A stretch of DNA of 64,000 nt from Labia minor (taxonomy: Eukaryota > Arthropoda > Insecta > Dermaptera > Spongiphoridae): contig OY720350.1 of the NCBI GenBank assembly GCA_963082975.1, forward strand, positions 14,726,910 to 14,790,909, in the 5' to 3' direction. The position numbers were made by a program, and so were the translations under genes. Below, piece by piece: positions 1-12,791 of the stretch (positions are counted from its first letter, which is position 1; the number at the start of each line of letters is the position of its first letter). The notes below the pieces were generated by a model. It had not been told where the DNA came from, made no database searches, and saw only the letters and a program-made list of their open reading frames with translations.

Positions 1-33
1 ACATTTTCAATATTTTAAATTATGAAAAAATTA

Positions 34-637
34 GCTGGAGTGTCTCCACTCGACTATCTCGCATTTGAATTGGATTAAATAACATAATATATTATATTTA
101 AATTAAATTTAATTAATTATAAATTATAAATAATAAATAATAAATATTAAACCAGCGCATGTTTGGCTTTTTGTTGATGGCACCACGTCACGTGTTGGCG
201 CGGGAGATTTGCAGTGTTAAAAAATTAATTCTGGTAATTTCAGCGAATCAATCAAGCTGAAATTCTATATATAGCAGTTTTATACAATTATTAATTATGT
301 GAAAAATTATCAAACATATATCTTTATTTTTACGGTCACTTTAGAGGAAAAAAAATCAAAACGTTGTAAGTAATGACCCTCTTCCGGTTGAGCTACATTT
401 CTCAAAAGTTGATAGAAAACTATGAATTTTGAATAATGTCCATGTACCAAATTTCATCATTCTAGCTCAAACCGTTTTTGCGTAATCTTGCCTACATACA
501 CACACACACACACACACACAGACATTTTTCTCAACCTTAGTGAAAATGATTCAGGAACCTTCAAAACGTATAAAAACATCAAAATCTCAACATCGAAAAT
601 TTTCGTGATCGCAATACTATCTCTGGCGAGATAGTAA
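34..637 (+). mobile_element. Two-hairpin repeat family, copy 1 (full length)
   Basis: Starts GCTGGAGTGTCTCCACTCG, where GAGTG and CACTC pair around TCTC, then GACTATCTCGC. Ends in a hairpin ACTATCTC-TGGC-GAGATAGT followed by AA. The inner GACTATCTCGC and terminal GCGAGATAGT are inverted copies. A CA microsatellite lies near 497-520. No coding capacity. The layout (subterminal inverted repeats, terminal hairpin, internal microsatellite) resembles Helentron-derived non-autonomous elements such as DINE-1, but the assignment is inference. Confidence 0.75.
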
Positions 638-1200
638 AAATTAATATAAGAAATGAAATAAATAAGACAAAATAAATTAAATGACATTCTTGAAATTTGG
701 TATATATTATTGTAATTTTATAAAATTATTTCTATAGATTCCAAAATAATTAAATAATTAAACAGCAATAACAAGTTTGATGATTTTATGTTTATTATTA
801 AGCTTACATGAGATCAATGTATTATATATATATATATATTATATATATGTGTGGGTATGTATTTGTTTACAGAATCAATTTATATTTGAATTGGACAAGC
901 AATACTTGAAAGCTTTTGCCTTTTGTCCGTTTCTCATCAATCATCCATAAATATTGAACTATACTCTATCGAGATCAATCACAAAGGCTAAGTTGCAGAG
1001 ATCCATTTCTAGAGTTTTCAGATATAAAAAAAAACATATCAAAATATCATCAATAATTTTCTAAACAATTCTTATAAAAAAAAACGAGGAACAAATAGTC
1101 ATTATTAACTAAAAATGTATAAGATAAATAAAAAAAAATATATTTTTTTTATTATCAAATTAAACATAAATTTCTTTATTAAAAAAACGAAATACTAGTA

Positions 1201-1723
1201 GATTTTGATGTTTTTATACGTTTTGAAGGTTCATTTTCACTAAGGTTGAGAAAAATGCCTGTGTGTATGTATGTATCTATGTATGAATGTATGTAGACAA
1301 GATTACTCAAAAATGGTTTGAGCTAGAATCATGAAATTTGGTACATGGGCATTATTCAAAATTCGTAGTTTTCTATCAACTTTTGAGAAATGTAGCTCAA
1401 CCGGAAGAGGGTCATTACCTACAAAGTTTTGATTTTTTTTCTTCTAAAGTGACCGTAAAAATAAAGATATATGTTTGATAATTTTTCACATGATTAATAA
1501 TTGTATAAAACTGCTATATATATATAATTTCAGCTTGATTGAATCGCTGAAAGTACCAGAATTAATTTTTTAACACTGCAAATCACGCGCCAACACGTGA
1601 CGTGGTGCCATCAACAAAGAACCAAACATGCGCTGGTTTAATAAATATTATTTAATTTTAATTTATAATTTATAATTAATTAATTTGTTATTTAATCCAA
1701 TTCAAATATGCGAGATAGTCGAG
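1201..1723 (-). mobile_element. Two-hairpin repeat family, copy 2 (truncated both ends)
   Basis: Reverse-strand match to copy 1 over nearly the whole body. It lacks the outer GCTGGAGTGTCTCCAC at one end and the terminal hairpin at the other. It lies 564 bp from copy 1 in opposite orientation. Confidence 0.75.
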
Positions 1724-1770
1724 CTTATTTTTTTTAAATAAAATTTTTAAATAATATTAATATAAAATCA

Positions 1771-2006
1771 TTATTTTTTTAAAATTAATATTAATTTATT
1801 TTGTGCCCGTTTATTATGAACTTTGCTAATCTCATGGAAGCTCGCTTGATGAGCGTTGGGAGGCAATGAGGGTGATGAATTATTAAAAGCAGAAAATGTT
1901 AATTGTCGAAGGCTGTCCGCGTTACTCACTGCTGATTTCATCGAACGTTTTTTAAACATAGTTAAGACCTTGGAAGAGTAGAAACCAACCATTGATTTAT
2001 TCTTAC
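1771..2006 (-). CDS. Coding-like exon preceded by a recursive-type splice site
   Basis: On the minus strand a pyrimidine tract ends TTTCTGTTTCAG, followed by GTAAGA. From 2006 the frame set by the exon at 41157 reads KNKSMVGFYSSKVLTMFKKR, then Ser/Asn-rich SNADSLRQLTFSAFNNSSPS. Coding character fades near 1812 and the frame stops at 1771. The protein is not recognised. The CAG|GTAAGA site is both acceptor and donor, so the segment could be an exon retained after a recursive splice point or a normal exon. No strong donor is seen at its far end, so it may be the last exon of a short isoform. Confidence 0.45.
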
Positions 2007-2649
2007 CTGAAACAGAAAGAAAAGATACGAAAAAATTAATAAACAAGGTCGATAAAAATTAAAAATATTTTATTTTTTTTTATTTTATATATAAATAATT
2101 AAAAATAGGGTTAAGAGATAAAAAAAAATTGTGTGGTACATTATATAGCAAAATTAAAATAAATTAAGTAAATTAAAAAAAAAAACTATAAATATTTTAA
2201 TGTTTTTATTTTAGTATTAAAAAAGAAACTAACAAATATATTGATTAATTAATAGTATAACACACTAATATTTAAAGACCTTTTCATTAATTTTTTTTTC
2301 AAACCATCCTTATTTAACTAAATAGCTTCTTCATTTTTTAGAAAATGGATACTAAAGTAATAAATAATAATTACAGTATTAAAATAATAATACATATATT
2401 CAATTATATTTATTCTGCAAGTTAAATAAGCTTTGGGATTATATGCAATAAATTTGATTTGTAGGTTGCCTAAAGAATAGGCGAATTCAATATTTATTCG
2501 TATATTTATATTATAATATTATAATATAAGTATTTATATAATTATAATATTTTAACTATTACGATTATCTATTTATAATTAAGATAATAAGCACAAATTT
2601 GAACACAAAAAAATGGTTTTAGTGTAATAAATTTAGTGATTTAGAAATT

Positions 2650-2960
2650 TTAATCGTCGAAAAAAACATCTCGTTGTGGATCGTGAATCCAAATGCAAAC
2701 GAATTCAGGTTCGATTATCAATAAAAACAGAAGAGGATGCCGAGATAAGAGTGCAGGGGAGAGATAAAGTTTGTTTGACGAAGGGCTGAGGGCAGCAGCT
2801 GGCAAACCGCGCCAGCCATATGCCAGCAACCCTGTTGTTTTGGTGGTTGTCGTTGACCGTGTGTTTGTCCCCAACTCCACTCTCCCCCCCCCCACACATT
2901 ACCTACAAGTACACCTCCACCTTTCCCTCCACCATCATTCACACTACCCATCATTACATT
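2650..2960. other. GC-richer unique island near the minus-strand exon
   Basis: About 300 bp with much higher GC than its flanks, open in several frames, with CA/CC-rich runs at 2886. No frame shows a recognisable domain and no clean splice pair was found. It could be an exon or regulatory element of the minus-strand gene, whose candidate exon lies 650 bp further along. Confidence 0.35.
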
Positions 2961-2979
2961 CCTCTTAAAAATCTTTTGT

Positions 2980-4200
2980 CAAATTCTTTTTGAATAAAAA
3001 AAAAAAATTATTTATTTATTTATTGGATATGTAAAAAAAATCGCCAAATTAATTGGCTTATTTTAGCACTGGAATCACTCGAGGTGGAATGTGTGACTGT
3101 TACTTTTCTTCTAATAAATCTTTCATTTAAATGATCAAATGGAGAAAAATATACTCTGGATTCTAAATTGAAAGTCGTGGAATGTGTTTGTTGTTGAAGT
3201 AGTTCGTTTTTTATTTTTTTTTTTTTCCTTGGACTTTTTTGTGTTAGAAAGGGATGTAAACTTATAAATAAGTAAAGAGAAATTCAATTTTAAACCATTT
3301 AGATTTCTTTTCTATTTTTTTTTTTTTTTTGTCTTTTAATAAAATACAAGAGAGTTTAAGTAGATTTAAGACAATTTTCATTCTTTCATGAACAAATAAC
3401 TTAAAAATTAAATTTTCTATTCAATTTTTTTTGTAGAGTGTTTATTTATTAAAAAAGTAATGTAGTAAATAAAACTTCTTGGAATTATATACTAAATAAA
3501 CAATGTTTGGGTTTTTGTTATCAAATATGAATAAAATGATATGCTTATGTATATATATACATATTTTTAATTTTTTTAACTTTTGTATTATGTAAATATA
3601 TTATTTTTATTATCATTTTGAAATGATATACGAAGAAGGAATGTTTTAGTTTTGTATTCATAAATATTTATATATATATATTTAAATTGATAAATAAAAA
3701 AAAATAGAATTTATAAATTGAAATTTAATATTTACACAAAATTTCAAATTAAAATCATAAAAAAATTGATTATGCCTTAACAATCTTATTATATTCTTCT
3801 CCTTAATTATGTAAGAAAAGGTTTATGAACTCTTCTCAATGGGATTAATTGAAAAACGTAGTAAATTAACAGTGATAGATGGGAATGGATAAAAACAATC
3901 CGACCTCTGATGAAACTTTCTGTTATATATTAGAAGTTGGAAATTTATTAATAGAGAAAATTTCCCTGGAATGTTAATTCAATTTAAATGCTTTTACAAA
4001 CTTTATTTAAAAGGATTCATCAATTTTGGTATATAAATTGAGAGTGAAAAAGTAATTAAAAAATCAGCCTAGGAAGAAGCACAGATAATCAACTAACAAT
4101 TACTTAATAAAGTAAAAATATATATAACACTAAAAAGAAAGAAATTAAAAAAACGAAAAGAATATTTATATTATTATTATTATTAGTAATAAAGAGTATT
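2980..4200. other. AT-rich spacer
   Basis: Only A/T runs and short TA repeats; no open frame, hairpin end or repeat match seen. Confidence 0.6.
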
Positions 4201-4206
4201 TTATGA

Positions 4207-4458
4207 AGGCACAGGGTAGGAGGTAGCGTAACTGGCTCACATTCACCTTGTCCCGGGTTCAAGTCCCGGGCCTGGCAAGGGAATTTCTCTAGTCAGGGGA
4301 GCAATATTGGGAAGCTTCTTGAAAAAAAGTAGCGCCTACAATCAAGAAAATCAAGGTAAAGGTTGATAGGACCTCTTCTACTGATCATAGGACACCTAAT
4401 TGATATAACCGACTTGATAGGCGTTGTCCTTGCGTAGGGCGTTCAAAAGTCAGAGGTA
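4207..4458 (+). mobile_element. tRNA-derived SINE, copy 1
   Basis: tRNA-like head: A box region GGAGGTAGCGTAACTGGCT and B box GGGTTCAAGTCCCGGG, followed by a unique body (ATCAAGAAAATCAAGGTAAA, GGCGTTGTCCTTGCGTAGG) ending GTCAGAGGTATTT. The head does not fold as a functional tRNA. Confidence 0.82.
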
Positions 4459-4459
4459 T

Positions 4460-6685
4460 TTTAGTTAAGAAATTAATTATTTGACAGATTGAAGATCTCC
4501 TAATCTATTCGCATCTCCTTTTGTTCTCAATAGATGGTTTCAAATAGATGAATTATTTTTAATTTTTCTATTTTTTTTTTAATTAATTGTGAATTTTTTT
4601 CTCTTGAAGTTTGTATACCTAAAAATATATTTCCCATAATTGTCACCATATTTTAAATTATAATTTATATATTTGTATAAATTATTAATTAAAATTTTAA
4701 CGGTATAGAATCACAATGAAAACTTATGGAAAATCATGTGTTTGGGAAAAGTTTTAACTTTTGTTCTTAATATTACAAAAAAATAAAAATAAAAATGAAT
4801 ACATTAGATAAATCATACAAGTGAGTAAATATAAATAATATTTCAATTCCGTTATCATATATTTTTAATTAAATTAATAGTGGAGATATTCGTAAGAAGA
4901 CATGTTTATGGATTTTATCAAGAAAATTGAACTATCAATTAATTTAACATTGAATTGATGAATAAATTTGCTTTAATGACAATCAATCAATCCAATCCAA
5001 TGAATGACAAGAAAAAAAGGAGAGAATTAAGTTGAGTTTGGTTTAAAAAGATAAGCTTTTTCGAATAGAACAGGTCTGTCTGTTTTGTGGTGTTCCATCA
5101 TCTCTGATTGGTAGTATTTTTATATCGTAGCATTCTAAATCTGCTCTTCAGTCATAAATCATGTTTCACCTTGGTAAATTTTTAAACAAAACTCGTATGG
5201 CGTTTGTTGCCATATGGCTCAAGTGGTTCATTTTAGGGTTCCCCATGGAGCACTCTACAAGCAAATGATATGAACCTGGTCCCTAGGATCCATCCACCCA
5301 ATTATGACCACAAGACGAGCGAGGAAATGTCATATTTTTTTTTATTCAGGACGAGAAGGCACCTGCATCCTTTTTTCCAAGCGAAATTATATATAATTAA
5401 ATAGCGTTGTCAAAATATAACGCAGGATACGACTTCAAGTTAAATAAAATAAATAGAGCACATTAATCTTAATATTCACATAAAATATTAAAACAGATAT
5501 GTAGGCTTTCATGATTTGAAAATTTCACCGACTTTTTTGATATTTAAATCCCAAGGCGAATTAAATTTTAAATAAAGATAAAGTTGGAAATCAACTTAGG
5601 ACTTTCACCACAACCCCCCCTTCACTCGATCCTGTTCGGCTTTATTTACTTAATTTAATAATTATACATAAATATCTGTTGGGATGATGCATTAGCAGTG
5701 GGCTGATGTTGATAGAAATCACGAGGAGGCGGCGAAAATAAACAATAAACTGAAAGCGATTTTGCTATTAAATCGAGTTTATCGATGATTTACTTATGAA
5801 AAATCAAAGAACGCATTCAATCAACTCGCTCGTTCCTATTCAAATTTAGAAAATAAAACTAGGATTTGGAAAATTATTCGACCAATTAAAAAACATCATT
5901 CATTCGAAGATTTATTACTATAATTAAAATTTATGATTAAAATTTATGAATTGAACTTTTATTTTCAATTCATTTTTTTAATTAATATTTTTTTTATGAT
6001 ATCTTCATTAAAATAATATACTAAATAAAAATATATAATAAATAGTTAATATAAAAATTCAAAAATAAATAATATCCAAAATTATTCGATTTTAGTAAGA
6101 AATTTATTTTTAATATATTTAATAAATAATACGCTTTTACTTTTAACTTTATATAAAGTTTTAATCAAGATTCTAATCACAAAAAGGAAGTGAATCTTGA
6201 GAAAAAGGTAGAAAATTGTAAATTTCTTTAAGAAAATATATTGGAATCATTGAATAAGCATAAAAATTCTTATAAATTTTAATAAAAAAATGCGTAATGA
6301 AATATTTTAAATGTAAATATTTGCCAAGATTTCAAATAATATTTTGTTAATTTTTTTAAAAGCGAAAGTAGTAAAAAAAAATGCATAATTTAACAGTAAA
6401 TCATAACAAATAATAATATTAAAATCGGAATATAGGCAAATTTACTGAAATAAATAGAAAACTATTTAAGTTAATGAAACAACATAAATATATATTTACA
6501 ATTCCAAATTTAGATCTTTTAAAATTACTTTAAAGATCTTGTAAAATAAATCTCAAGTTCAACACCATAAGTTACAAATTATAATAATAATAATAATAAT
6601 AATATCAAAAAACATATTCAGGTAAAAACAAACTGAAGCTACTTATTTATATACTTGCATACAATATTAATAATTGATATTTATA
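4460..6685. other. AT-rich spacer with a weak tRNA-like patch
   Basis: 5190-5345 has GGCTCAAGTGGTTCATTTTA and CCATGGAGCACTCTACAAG and may be an old repeat. Nothing else supportable. Confidence 0.4.
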
Positions 6686-6686
6686 T

Positions 6687-6955
6687 CTTCTTAAGGTGCC
6701 ATCTCCTTTTTGGAGTTTGGCTATCATCATGACTAGGATAGCCTTAGAAGCTGCCCAGCCATGATGATTTTTCTTGGCAATGTTAATGCGGTGGTTTGCC
6801 GTTGCCTTCCGCATGTATAGAACCAAGAATTGAAAGTTCCTGGAGCCGGAGGCAGCTGATGTTAAATTGAATTTATTAGAAAAAATAGGTGGAAACGAAC
6901 GCCGACTTCTTGTGTAGAAAATTGCCATGCTACACTCTCGGCCAAGCTGCCTCCC
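6687..6955 (-). mobile_element. Possible SINE or other short repeat
   Basis: The minus strand starts GGAGGCAGCTTGGCCGAG, like an A box, and later has GGAAGGCAACGGCAAACCAC, a motif common in arthropod dispersed repeats. It is GC-rich against its flanks. The B box is unclear and there is no second copy here. The 93-codon open frame does not resemble a known protein. Confidence 0.4.
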
Positions 6956-6959
6956 CTTA

Positions 6960-7737
6960 TTATTATTGTCTTTATAGAAAATAAAATAATAAACGTATAT
7001 TTACGTATTTAAGCCTCTTATTTATATAAATCAATATAATTGTATAAATCTAATTAAAAAAAAAATTGTCAATATTTAAAAACGAAATATTGGTTTTTAT
7101 GAAAACCGTTCAAATAAAAATGAATCGTTAGATAATAAACAAGAAAAGTGTATTTTCAAATGAGCTTTAAATAAATGAATTGGAAACGAAAATAGACTCC
7201 AAAACGATTATGCTACACTTTTCAAAATAATCAATCTAAAACAAAATTAAAACAAAGGAATGAACTTTAAATATAAAATATTTTTTGTTTTTATTCAGCA
7301 AATCTTTTTAAGTATAATTATAACAATTAATACTATAAAAAAAAATTATTTTTATAAAATAAATCAATAGAAATAAAACTCAGAAGGTATCATTAATTAA
7401 ATTTCTTGTAGAATTATATTTAATAAAAATAATATTTAAAATAATAATGTCTATTATAAAATATAATTAAATTATAAAAAATTCCTATGATTATGGATAG
7501 TTAAATGGAAAGGAAAAGGAAAAGAGAGAAGATAAATAAATAAATAAATAAATAAAAGAGTAAAAAAATAAGTTTCTTGTTAAATGTCAATGCGTAGTAT
7601 ATAATACATAAAAAAGATGTAGTATTAGTGTACGATATACATCTGTCAAACTCCAGAAAGAGAGGGAGGTGGGGAATCTCGTATATAACTTGTAATGGTC
7701 CATTAATTATTATAGCGTTTATTCATTTCTTAAATTT

Positions 7738-7771
<34 letters not shown>

Positions 7772-8953
7772 TTGATCTTAATTTAAATTAAATGAAAACT
7801 TTACAGTGGATTTATTCATGCGAAAATAATGACATCAATAAAATCAAAATGTATATTAATTAGTTAGAATAATTCAAAAATAGAAAGCTAAAATCAAAGT
7901 AAAAATGAACAATGGACCAATTCATTCAATTATTTGGATTGAATACTAAATGGTTACTTTAAAAGAATATAACATAATTAATAAAATAAATAAATAAATC
8001 ATCATTCACTAGAGTAATTAAGTAAATCAAAATGATTAATCACATTTCATATATAATAATAATAATTTTTATAAAATATAGCTATAACAATTTTTTTTTA
8101 TAACATATATACTTAATATACTGAAATATGAAATGATTGGTTATGCCATTGAAAAAAAAAATATCGATCACGATCTGATAGTTAATATAAAGATTCTTTT
8201 GAAAACAAATAAATAAATAAATATCGAGTGTGTTTCTTTACCAAGCATTTCGAATCATTGAATAACATTGAGAGATCAACCTTTTCATTGCTTTTATTAT
8301 ATTTAATTAAATCGAAATCATTTCATTTCACAAATTTATTTATTGTAAGTGTTCAATTGTGGGGGCAATGAATTGCAAATAAATATATAACTGGTTCTTC
8401 GAGTGTATGTTTTTTAGAAAATTCACTGAATAATGAAACGACATCGAATAAATCGATCCGGTATGCATTAGTAAATAAATACCAATATTTGATTTATAAA
8501 TGGAACTCGACTGTAAAAAAAAAAAAAAAAAAGTGAATTTATAGCTGTCAAAAGGCGAATGGAAAGTCGCAATTTCAAATTTGTCGGTCTAAGCATTTTC
8601 CCGAGAAAAATTTACATTTACACTACTTACAGCGTAGAATAATAAATCTATTTATTATGACATCTTATTTTAATTTTGAAAATGAAAAAAAAAAAAATTA
8701 AAAATAAATTATACATCTATTTATCTTGTTTAAATACGATTGAGAAGAAAAATCTCATAATTTAAATTTATTTATTTATTTAATAAGGAGGCAATTATTT
8801 TATTTCATCATTCGTTTGATGTAAAGAAAAAAAAAATTAAAAATAAATTAATTTAATGTTTATGTTTAAAATTCAATTAATAAACAATATTCAATAAAAA
8901 AAATTTAATTAACCTTTATTGCTTCAGAAAGCTTATTTCTATTAAAGTTAATT

Positions 8954-9006
<53 letters not shown>

Positions 9007-9620
9007 GCAAATTTTAATTTTCAAAATATATGGAAAATAAATGATTTAGTGATCAATGAGTCAGTGTGTGAGTCAATCGTAATGGTAGATTAAATATAAA
9101 TAAATACTATTTTAAATAAATAAAAACTTTAAAAATGACTTGAAAATCATCACAATAAATTATTATAATATAATAAATTATGCTATTTCTTGACAATATT
9201 ATAATATCTACTATATATATAATACTATTTTTATTAAATAAAAAAAAATATTACAACTTTTATTTTCTCACCTTGAATATTTTTTTTATCAGGTGACGTC
9301 AAAGCATAAAAAAATCAACTATCCAATTGATAAGAGGTATTAGTAGTAGAAATTAGAATTAGATATTTTCAAAATAATAAAAACTAAAAATTGGATTTAA
9401 TATTTTCTAAGGAAAAATTATGCAGTTCTTGAATCACTATTATTTTTTCAAAAAAAAAAAATTGTGTTTTTTTTAAATCCCCGATTTTTAATTCTCTAAA
9501 TTTTAGATTCATATAAAATAATTTATACGTATTTTGTAATTATTAAATCGATTAAAGTTGATTTATTTATTATTAACGTGAATTTTAACCACTAATATGA
9601 TTTTCTGGTTTACAATTAAA
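6960..9620. other. AT-rich spacer
   Basis: Contains AAT and TA microsatellites (7739-7769, 8956-9002) and poly-A runs. No gene seen. Confidence 0.6.
8956..9002. repeat. TA microsatellite
   Basis: About 23 uninterrupted TA units. Confidence 0.9.
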
Positions 9621-9625
9621 AATTT

Positions 9626-10187
9626 GCTGGAGTGTCTCCACTCGACTATCTCGCATATTTGAATTGGATTAAATAACAAATTAATTAATTATAAATTATA
9701 AATTAAAATTAAATAATATTTATTAAACCAGCGCATGTTTGGTTCTTTGTTGATGGCACCACGTCACGTGTTGGCGCGTGATTTGCAGTGTTAAAAAATT
9801 AATTCTGGTACTTTCAGCGATTCAATCAAGCTATATATATATAGAAGTTTTATACAATTTTTAATCATGTGAAAAATTATCAAACATATCTTTATTTTTA
9901 CGGTCACTTTAGAGGAAAAAAAATCAAAACGTTGTAGGTAATGGCCCTCTTACGGTTAAGCTACATTTCTCAAAAGTTCATAGAAAACTACGAATTTTGA
10001 ATAATGCCTGTGTACCAAATTTCAGATCAAACCGTTTTTGAGAAATCTTATCTACATACATACAGAAATAGGCATTTTTCTCAACCTTAGTGAAAATGAT
10101 TCAGGAACCTTCAAAACGTATAAAAACATCAAAATCTCAACAACAAAAATTTTTGTGATGGCAATACTATCTCTGGCGAGATAGTAA
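9626..10187 (+). mobile_element. Two-hairpin repeat family, copy 3
   Basis: Same 5' hairpin and inner GACTATCTCGC, same body, and the same 3' hairpin ending GCGAGATAGTAA. Small internal deletions, including part of the microsatellite. Confidence 0.75.
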
Positions 10188-10734
10188 AAATAACCTAATG
10201 ATTTAACGATTTTCATAGAATTTGAAAAATTTTATCAATAAATTTCTGATATCTATTATATGAGTGAATCATTGAAACAAAAATGTATTGTTTTTATACT
10301 ATATCTAACTGATATCAATATAATATATTTTTCTGATTGGGTTTTGTATAGAAAATAATTATCTTAAGTTTGTATGATTCATTTAAATAAAAAGTTTGAG
10401 TAAATAAATGTTATTATTATTATTTTGAAGAATATATAGTATATAAATGTTTGAATGAGATGGATTGATCTAAATTCAAGACTTGATTGTCTAAATTTCA
10501 CTTTCTCTATAATTCAGTACCATAGAATGAATAAAATGACTGTGTCTTCTTCCGTCTTCTTGTCATTAATTAAAATATCTTCCTTTAATATTTTTTTGTT
10601 TTGTTTTTTGTTTTAAATGGCAATCAAAAGAAAAATCCACACGATGTTAATTACCCCCTAGACAAATGTTTTTATTATTATGACTGAATATAAAATTATA
10701 ATCTGGATAAGATTTCTTTTCACGTGAAAGTCAA

Positions 10735-10960
10735 TTAGAAAAGAACAGGTTCGTTGGTTGCTTGATAAGCTTTCCCATCTCCAACGGCTTTTTGAGCATC
10801 CGATCCCGACATCATCATCTTCTTCACGTATTGAAATTCGACCTACTCTTGAACCCGTTCCAGCACCCTCGGGGATTTCTTCAAATTGCTTGAAAACTGC
10901 CTTTTTGTTAACTCTCCCCTCGACGTGTCTATTTTTACACTCAAATTATTCTCTTTAAAT
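10735..10960 (+). other. Coding-like fragment
   Basis: From a CAG at 10746 one frame reads VRWLLDKLSHLQRLFEHPIP, then Ser-rich and Pro-rich sequence to a stop near 10958. A TGA lies just upstream and there is no good pyrimidine tract. It may be a decayed gene or transposon piece; no family recognised. Confidence 0.3.
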
Positions 10961-12707
10961 TATACGGGAACATTCCCTAAAGAGGGGTTTTTAAGAAAAG
11001 AATTAAGACAAAAGGAAATAAAAATTTTCAAGTAGATAGGTAATGGACATGCGTAAGAATTTCAATTCAATATTTGAAATTTGACATAACTACATTAATA
11101 AGAAATAATCAAAATGATTTGGAAATGAATAAAATGTAATTTTATTATCAAGTCCCTTTAGCGCCAAATAATATAATACAACAATAAAAGTAAACAAGAG
11201 GCTATCAATGTACTAATTATCAAAAATTCATTAATGTAATAAATTATTTTTTATTCTTATGGACTTACTTAGATTCTTATTTAATTATTTCATTCATTTT
11301 TTTTAATCATTTTATAGAAATGGATAAAATTTATAAATTATATATTAAGAAGGTTCTTTACGGTCTTTCTCGTATTCAACATTTCACTCGACACATCTAA
11401 TAATAATAATAATAATTAAAAAAAATATGATCATGTTATTCCTATCTAAAAATAATAATATAATCTATTTCAAATTAATTACTATTCTTTTTCATTTAAT
11501 CGATAAGAAATTAAATAAAAAATAAAAATAGAATTATACATATTAATATTTTAATATTAATTTAAGTATAATGAATTAATTAAAAAAAAATTTATTCAAA
11601 TTTAAATTTATTTTTTATATGATTATTGTTATTACCTGCTTTGATAATAATAATAAACCAATGTTTTACTAGGATTATAAATAGAAGACTTAATAAAATA
11701 AATATTTTCAAGATTAAATGAAATTTATAAAAAAAAAATTATGTATATACTATCTTGATTATGATTAGATTAAAAAATTAGGTAATTGTAATTAACGTAA
11801 AAAAAATTATTTCCATGTATTAATATCTTTAATTATTCATTTGTTTTTTGTTAAATATAGTTTCGTTTTTGTTTTTTAAATAGAAGATGGAAGGAATAGT
11901 AAAAGAAATGGAGCTTGAAAACAAAAAATAGAACCCTCTGAAATAATTATCCTCATCCAGACGTCAGACACCACAACTTATTATTTATCTTGGAGATAAT
12001 ATTGGGGATTTTTTTCTTCTCGTGTTGAGGTTTATAAATCCAAACTGGAGGACTCCTGAAGTTAACATGAAAGGGGAAAAAGAATAAATAAACGGATGGC
12101 TATATCGCTAGTTTATTTATTTATATCAATGTAATTGTAAATATCGTCAGAGCATTAATTTATTTAGGTTTTTTTTTATAAGTATGAATCATATACATTC
12201 ATCGTATAAGAAAAAGAAAATAAACAAAAAATAAAAAAATCGAGTGTGACAAATTCAGAAGTTGATTTGGAATTATTTAAATTTTTTAAACTATAATAAA
12301 AAGAACTACTAATGAAGAAATCATCTCTAAATTTTAATCAAGTAATAATAATATGTAATTAATATTGTTGATGATAATTAGAAAGAAAGATAATTCATTA
12401 AAAATTCTTTTTATAACTGAACTCAAAAAAGTTGTTCATTGATAACTATTCTAATGAAAATTAATTATACTCCTTACACAAAGAAAACATAAGAAATTTA
12501 GATTTAAAATCCAAAATAACATACAATTTGTATATTTGGATGAGCTATTTTACAGTTGTATTATGGTTAATTTATTTATTCGTAAATTAATTTGAAAAAA
12601 ATATTTTTTTATAAATTAATAATTCACTTTGAATATGAATAAGAAGAATTAGTATATAAATAAAAGGATAAACATTTTCTTGTCCAATTGAATTTGTTTA
12701 TATTATA
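10961..12707. other. AT-rich spacer upstream of the IR gene
   Basis: No open frame. The IR promoter should lie in the last few hundred bases, but no core element can be told apart from the AT background. Confidence 0.5.
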
Positions 12708-12791
12708 ATGAAGTTTCAATGGATGATACTTGGTTTATCAATACCGATAATTATAAATTGTGAATTAAATTACTTTTTAAGGGATGAAAAT
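12708..12791 (+). CDS. IR exon 1: signal peptide
   Basis: Starts at the first ATG after an AT-rich leader and ends at the donor GTAAG (12792). It codes 28 residues in phase 0, mostly a hydrophobic signal sequence. No other ATG nearby gives a secreted start. Confidence 0.75.

Noticed and set aside
457-687. Open frame on the minus strand ending in VCVCVCVYVGKI
   Set aside because: It is the translation of the CA microsatellite and body of the two-hairpin repeat; the same frame recurs broken in other copies.
4240-4275. Possible tRNA gene from the B box
   Set aside because: The A and B boxes are present but acceptor and anticodon arms do not pair, and three copies share a long non-tRNA body, so it is a SINE.
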